Shown piece by piece: positions 7,021 through 7,729 of a stretch of 7,729 nucleotides of DNA (position 1 is its first letter; the number at the start of each line of letters is the position of its first letter). The DNA is from Candidatus Kapaibacterium sp. (GTDB taxonomy: Bacteria; Bacteroidota; Ignavibacteria; Kapaibacteriales; UBA2268). The stretch spans positions 1 to 7,729 of the forward strand of contig CALHRB010000387.1 in the NCBI GenBank assembly GCA_938038165.1, in the 5' to 3' direction. Position numbers and translations under genes: made by a program. The notes under the pieces were generated by a model. It was given only the letters and a program-made list of their open reading frames with translations, had not been told where the DNA came from and ran no database searches.

Positions 7021-7052
7021 TTTGGCTAAAACATTTAAAGAAGGTAAATTTG
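7021..7052 (+). promoter_or_regulatory. Bacteroidota-type promoter for the DUF354 gene
   Basis: TTTG at 7021-7024, a 20-nt spacer and TAAATTTG at 7045-7052 match the -33 TTTG and -7 TAnnTTTG consensus described for the primary sigma factor of Bacteroides and relatives, with the expected spacing. Transcription would begin a few bases after 7052 and leave an A-rich leader of about 55-60 nt before the ATG at 7116. The match is exact to the consensus, but the background is AT-rich, so chance similarity remains possible. Confidence 0.6.
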
Positions 7053-7081
7053 TAATCTTATGAAAAAATAATCTAATCTTA
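7053..7081 (+). repeat. Direct repeat TAATCTTA, two copies 21 bp apart
   Basis: TAATCTTA occurs at 7053-7060 and again at 7074-7081, with a partial TAATCT at 7069-7074. The copies lie 21 bp apart, about two helical turns, immediately downstream of the candidate promoter. That geometry could suit a regulator, but 8-bp AT-rich repeats arise easily by chance, and no regulator gene is in view. Confidence 0.3.
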
Positions 7082-7083
7082 AT

Positions 7084-7094
7084 AAAAAAAAAAA
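7084..7094 (+). repeat. Homopolymer of 11 A in the leader of the DUF354 gene
   Basis: Eleven consecutive A residues lie 21 nt upstream of the ATG, followed by AAGCTT overlap sequence and the 12-bp palindrome TTAAAATTTTAA at 7097-7108. The tract lies between the candidate promoter and the start codon. A-rich leaders are normal for genes without a Shine-Dalgarno in Bacteroidota, but a run this long could also vary in length. Confidence 0.9.
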
Positions 7095-7115
7095 GCTTAA
7101 AATTTTAATAATTCA

Positions 7116-7729
7116 ATGAAGATATTGTTTCATATATTACATCCGGCTCACGTTCATTTCTTCAAGGATGCTGTAAGAGTATTGAATGAAAATGGTCATG
7201 ATATTAGGATTATTGTTAGGGACAAGGATATTACGCTCTATCTATTAAATAAATATGGTTTTAATTTTGAAATTTTAGGCAGGAAATACAAGAAGAAAAT
7301 TGAAATAATTACTGAAACTTTCTCAACAATTTGGAAAGTTTTTTTTTATATTAAAAAGTATAAACCTGATTTGATTTTAAGCATAGGTGGACTTTTAAAC
7401 GTTATTCCTGCAAGACTGCAAGGAAGAATGGCTCTATATTTTACCGATCATGAACCAACCATCACAAATTCAATATCAAATATTTTTGCAAATAATGTAA
7501 TCACACCAGATTGTTTTTATAGGGATTTTGGAAGGAAGCAAATCAGATACCCCGGCTATCACGAACTTGCTTATCTTCATCCGAACAGATTTACTCCAGA
7601 CAAAAGTGTTTTAAAATTATTAAACATAGCTGAGAATGAAAAATATGTTATTATGAGGTTTGTTTCCTGGGATGCTACTCATGATAATGGCCAAAAAGGT
7701 TTCTCCGAAGAAATGAAATTAAAAGCAGT
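7116..7729 (+). CDS. DUF354 family protein (GT-B/UDP-GlcNAc 2-epimerase-like), 3' end outside window
   Basis: The first 204 residues of a DUF354 protein; members are usually about 340-380 residues. The family has the GT-B-like fold shared with UDP-N-acetylglucosamine 2-epimerases and some glycosyltransferases, is common in surface-polysaccharide loci of bacteria and archaea, and has no firmly established reaction that I can name. Seen: MKILFHILHPAHVHFFKDAV at 1-20, then GHDIRIIVRDKD at 27-38, KPDLILSIGG at 83-92, FTDHEP at 109-114, IRYPGYHELAYLHPNRF at 143-159 and IMRFVSWDATHDNGQ at 179-193, all family hallmarks. The ATG is chosen because the conserved HPAHVHF begins at residue 9; no Shine-Dalgarno is present. 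It has its own candidate promoter and so begins a new transcription unit, but its content suggests that the glycan theme continues downstream. Confidence 0.88.
   Translation, partial: MKILFHILHPAHVHFFKDAVRVLNENGHDIRIIVRDKDITLYLLNKYGFNFEILGRKYKKKIEIITETFSTIWKVFFYIKKYKPDLILSIGGLLNVIPARLQGRMALYFTDHEPTITNSISNIFANNVITPDCFYRDFGRKQIRYPGYHELAYLHPNRFTPDKSVLKLLNIAENEKYVIMRFVSWDATHDNGQKGFSEEMKLKA

Noticed and set aside
7008..7063. Small leader ORF: GGAGG, then TTG at 7022 and 13 codons to TGA at 7061
   Set aside because: The spacing is plausible, but the ORF lies across the candidate promoter and would not be on the transcript it starts. It has no recognisable peptide signature.

Overview
The window is an AT-rich stretch with every gene on the + strand. 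It probably comes from the Bacteroidota or a close relative (Ignavibacteria/Chlorobi-type lineages are possible). Three things support this: almost no start codon has a Shine-Dalgarno sequence; the only sizeable intergenic gap holds a good match to the Bacteroidota promoter (TTTG, 20-nt spacer, TAAATTTG); and lipocalin lipoprotein, DCC-family and DUF354 genes are common in that group. The assignment is an inference; there is no rRNA or other marker gene in the window.

Layout. Positions 1-6914 look like one operon of eight genes, separated by gaps of 4-7 nt or by overlaps of 8-20 nt. In order: (1) the C-terminal end of an acyl-adenylating enzyme (ANL/AMP-ligase family), cut by the window edge; (2) a LuxE-like acyl-protein synthetase; (3) a LuxC-like acyl-CoA reductase; (4) an AAC(3)-fold N-acetyltransferase; (5) a NodB-fold polysaccharide-deacetylase-like protein; (6) purD, the housekeeping purine enzyme; (7) a small DCC (DUF393) protein with a CxxC motif; (8) a Blc-type lipocalin lipoprotein. 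A 201-bp gap (6915-7115) follows. It carries the candidate promoter and an 11-A tract, and leads into a DUF354 protein (GT-B/UDP-GlcNAc 2-epimerase-like) that runs off the 3' end.

How they may work together. Genes 1-3 form a carboxylic-acid activation and reduction module like the fatty-acid reductase of bioluminescence, but no luciferase genes are present here. Together with an N-acyltransferase, a cytoplasmic NodB-like protein and the DUF354 gene, the best reading is a surface-glycan (O-antigen, capsule or glycolipid) locus that makes an unusual acyl-derived or amino substituent. The closest known idea is the tetronate branch of the Vibrio cholerae O1 rfb region, which also uses ligase and LuxC/LuxE-like functions. 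This is inference: the upstream part of the cluster is not visible. purD, the DCC gene and the lipocalin seem to be appended to the same transcript rather than to belong to the pathway. There are no RNA genes, CRISPR arrays, insertion sequences or integrase genes in the window.
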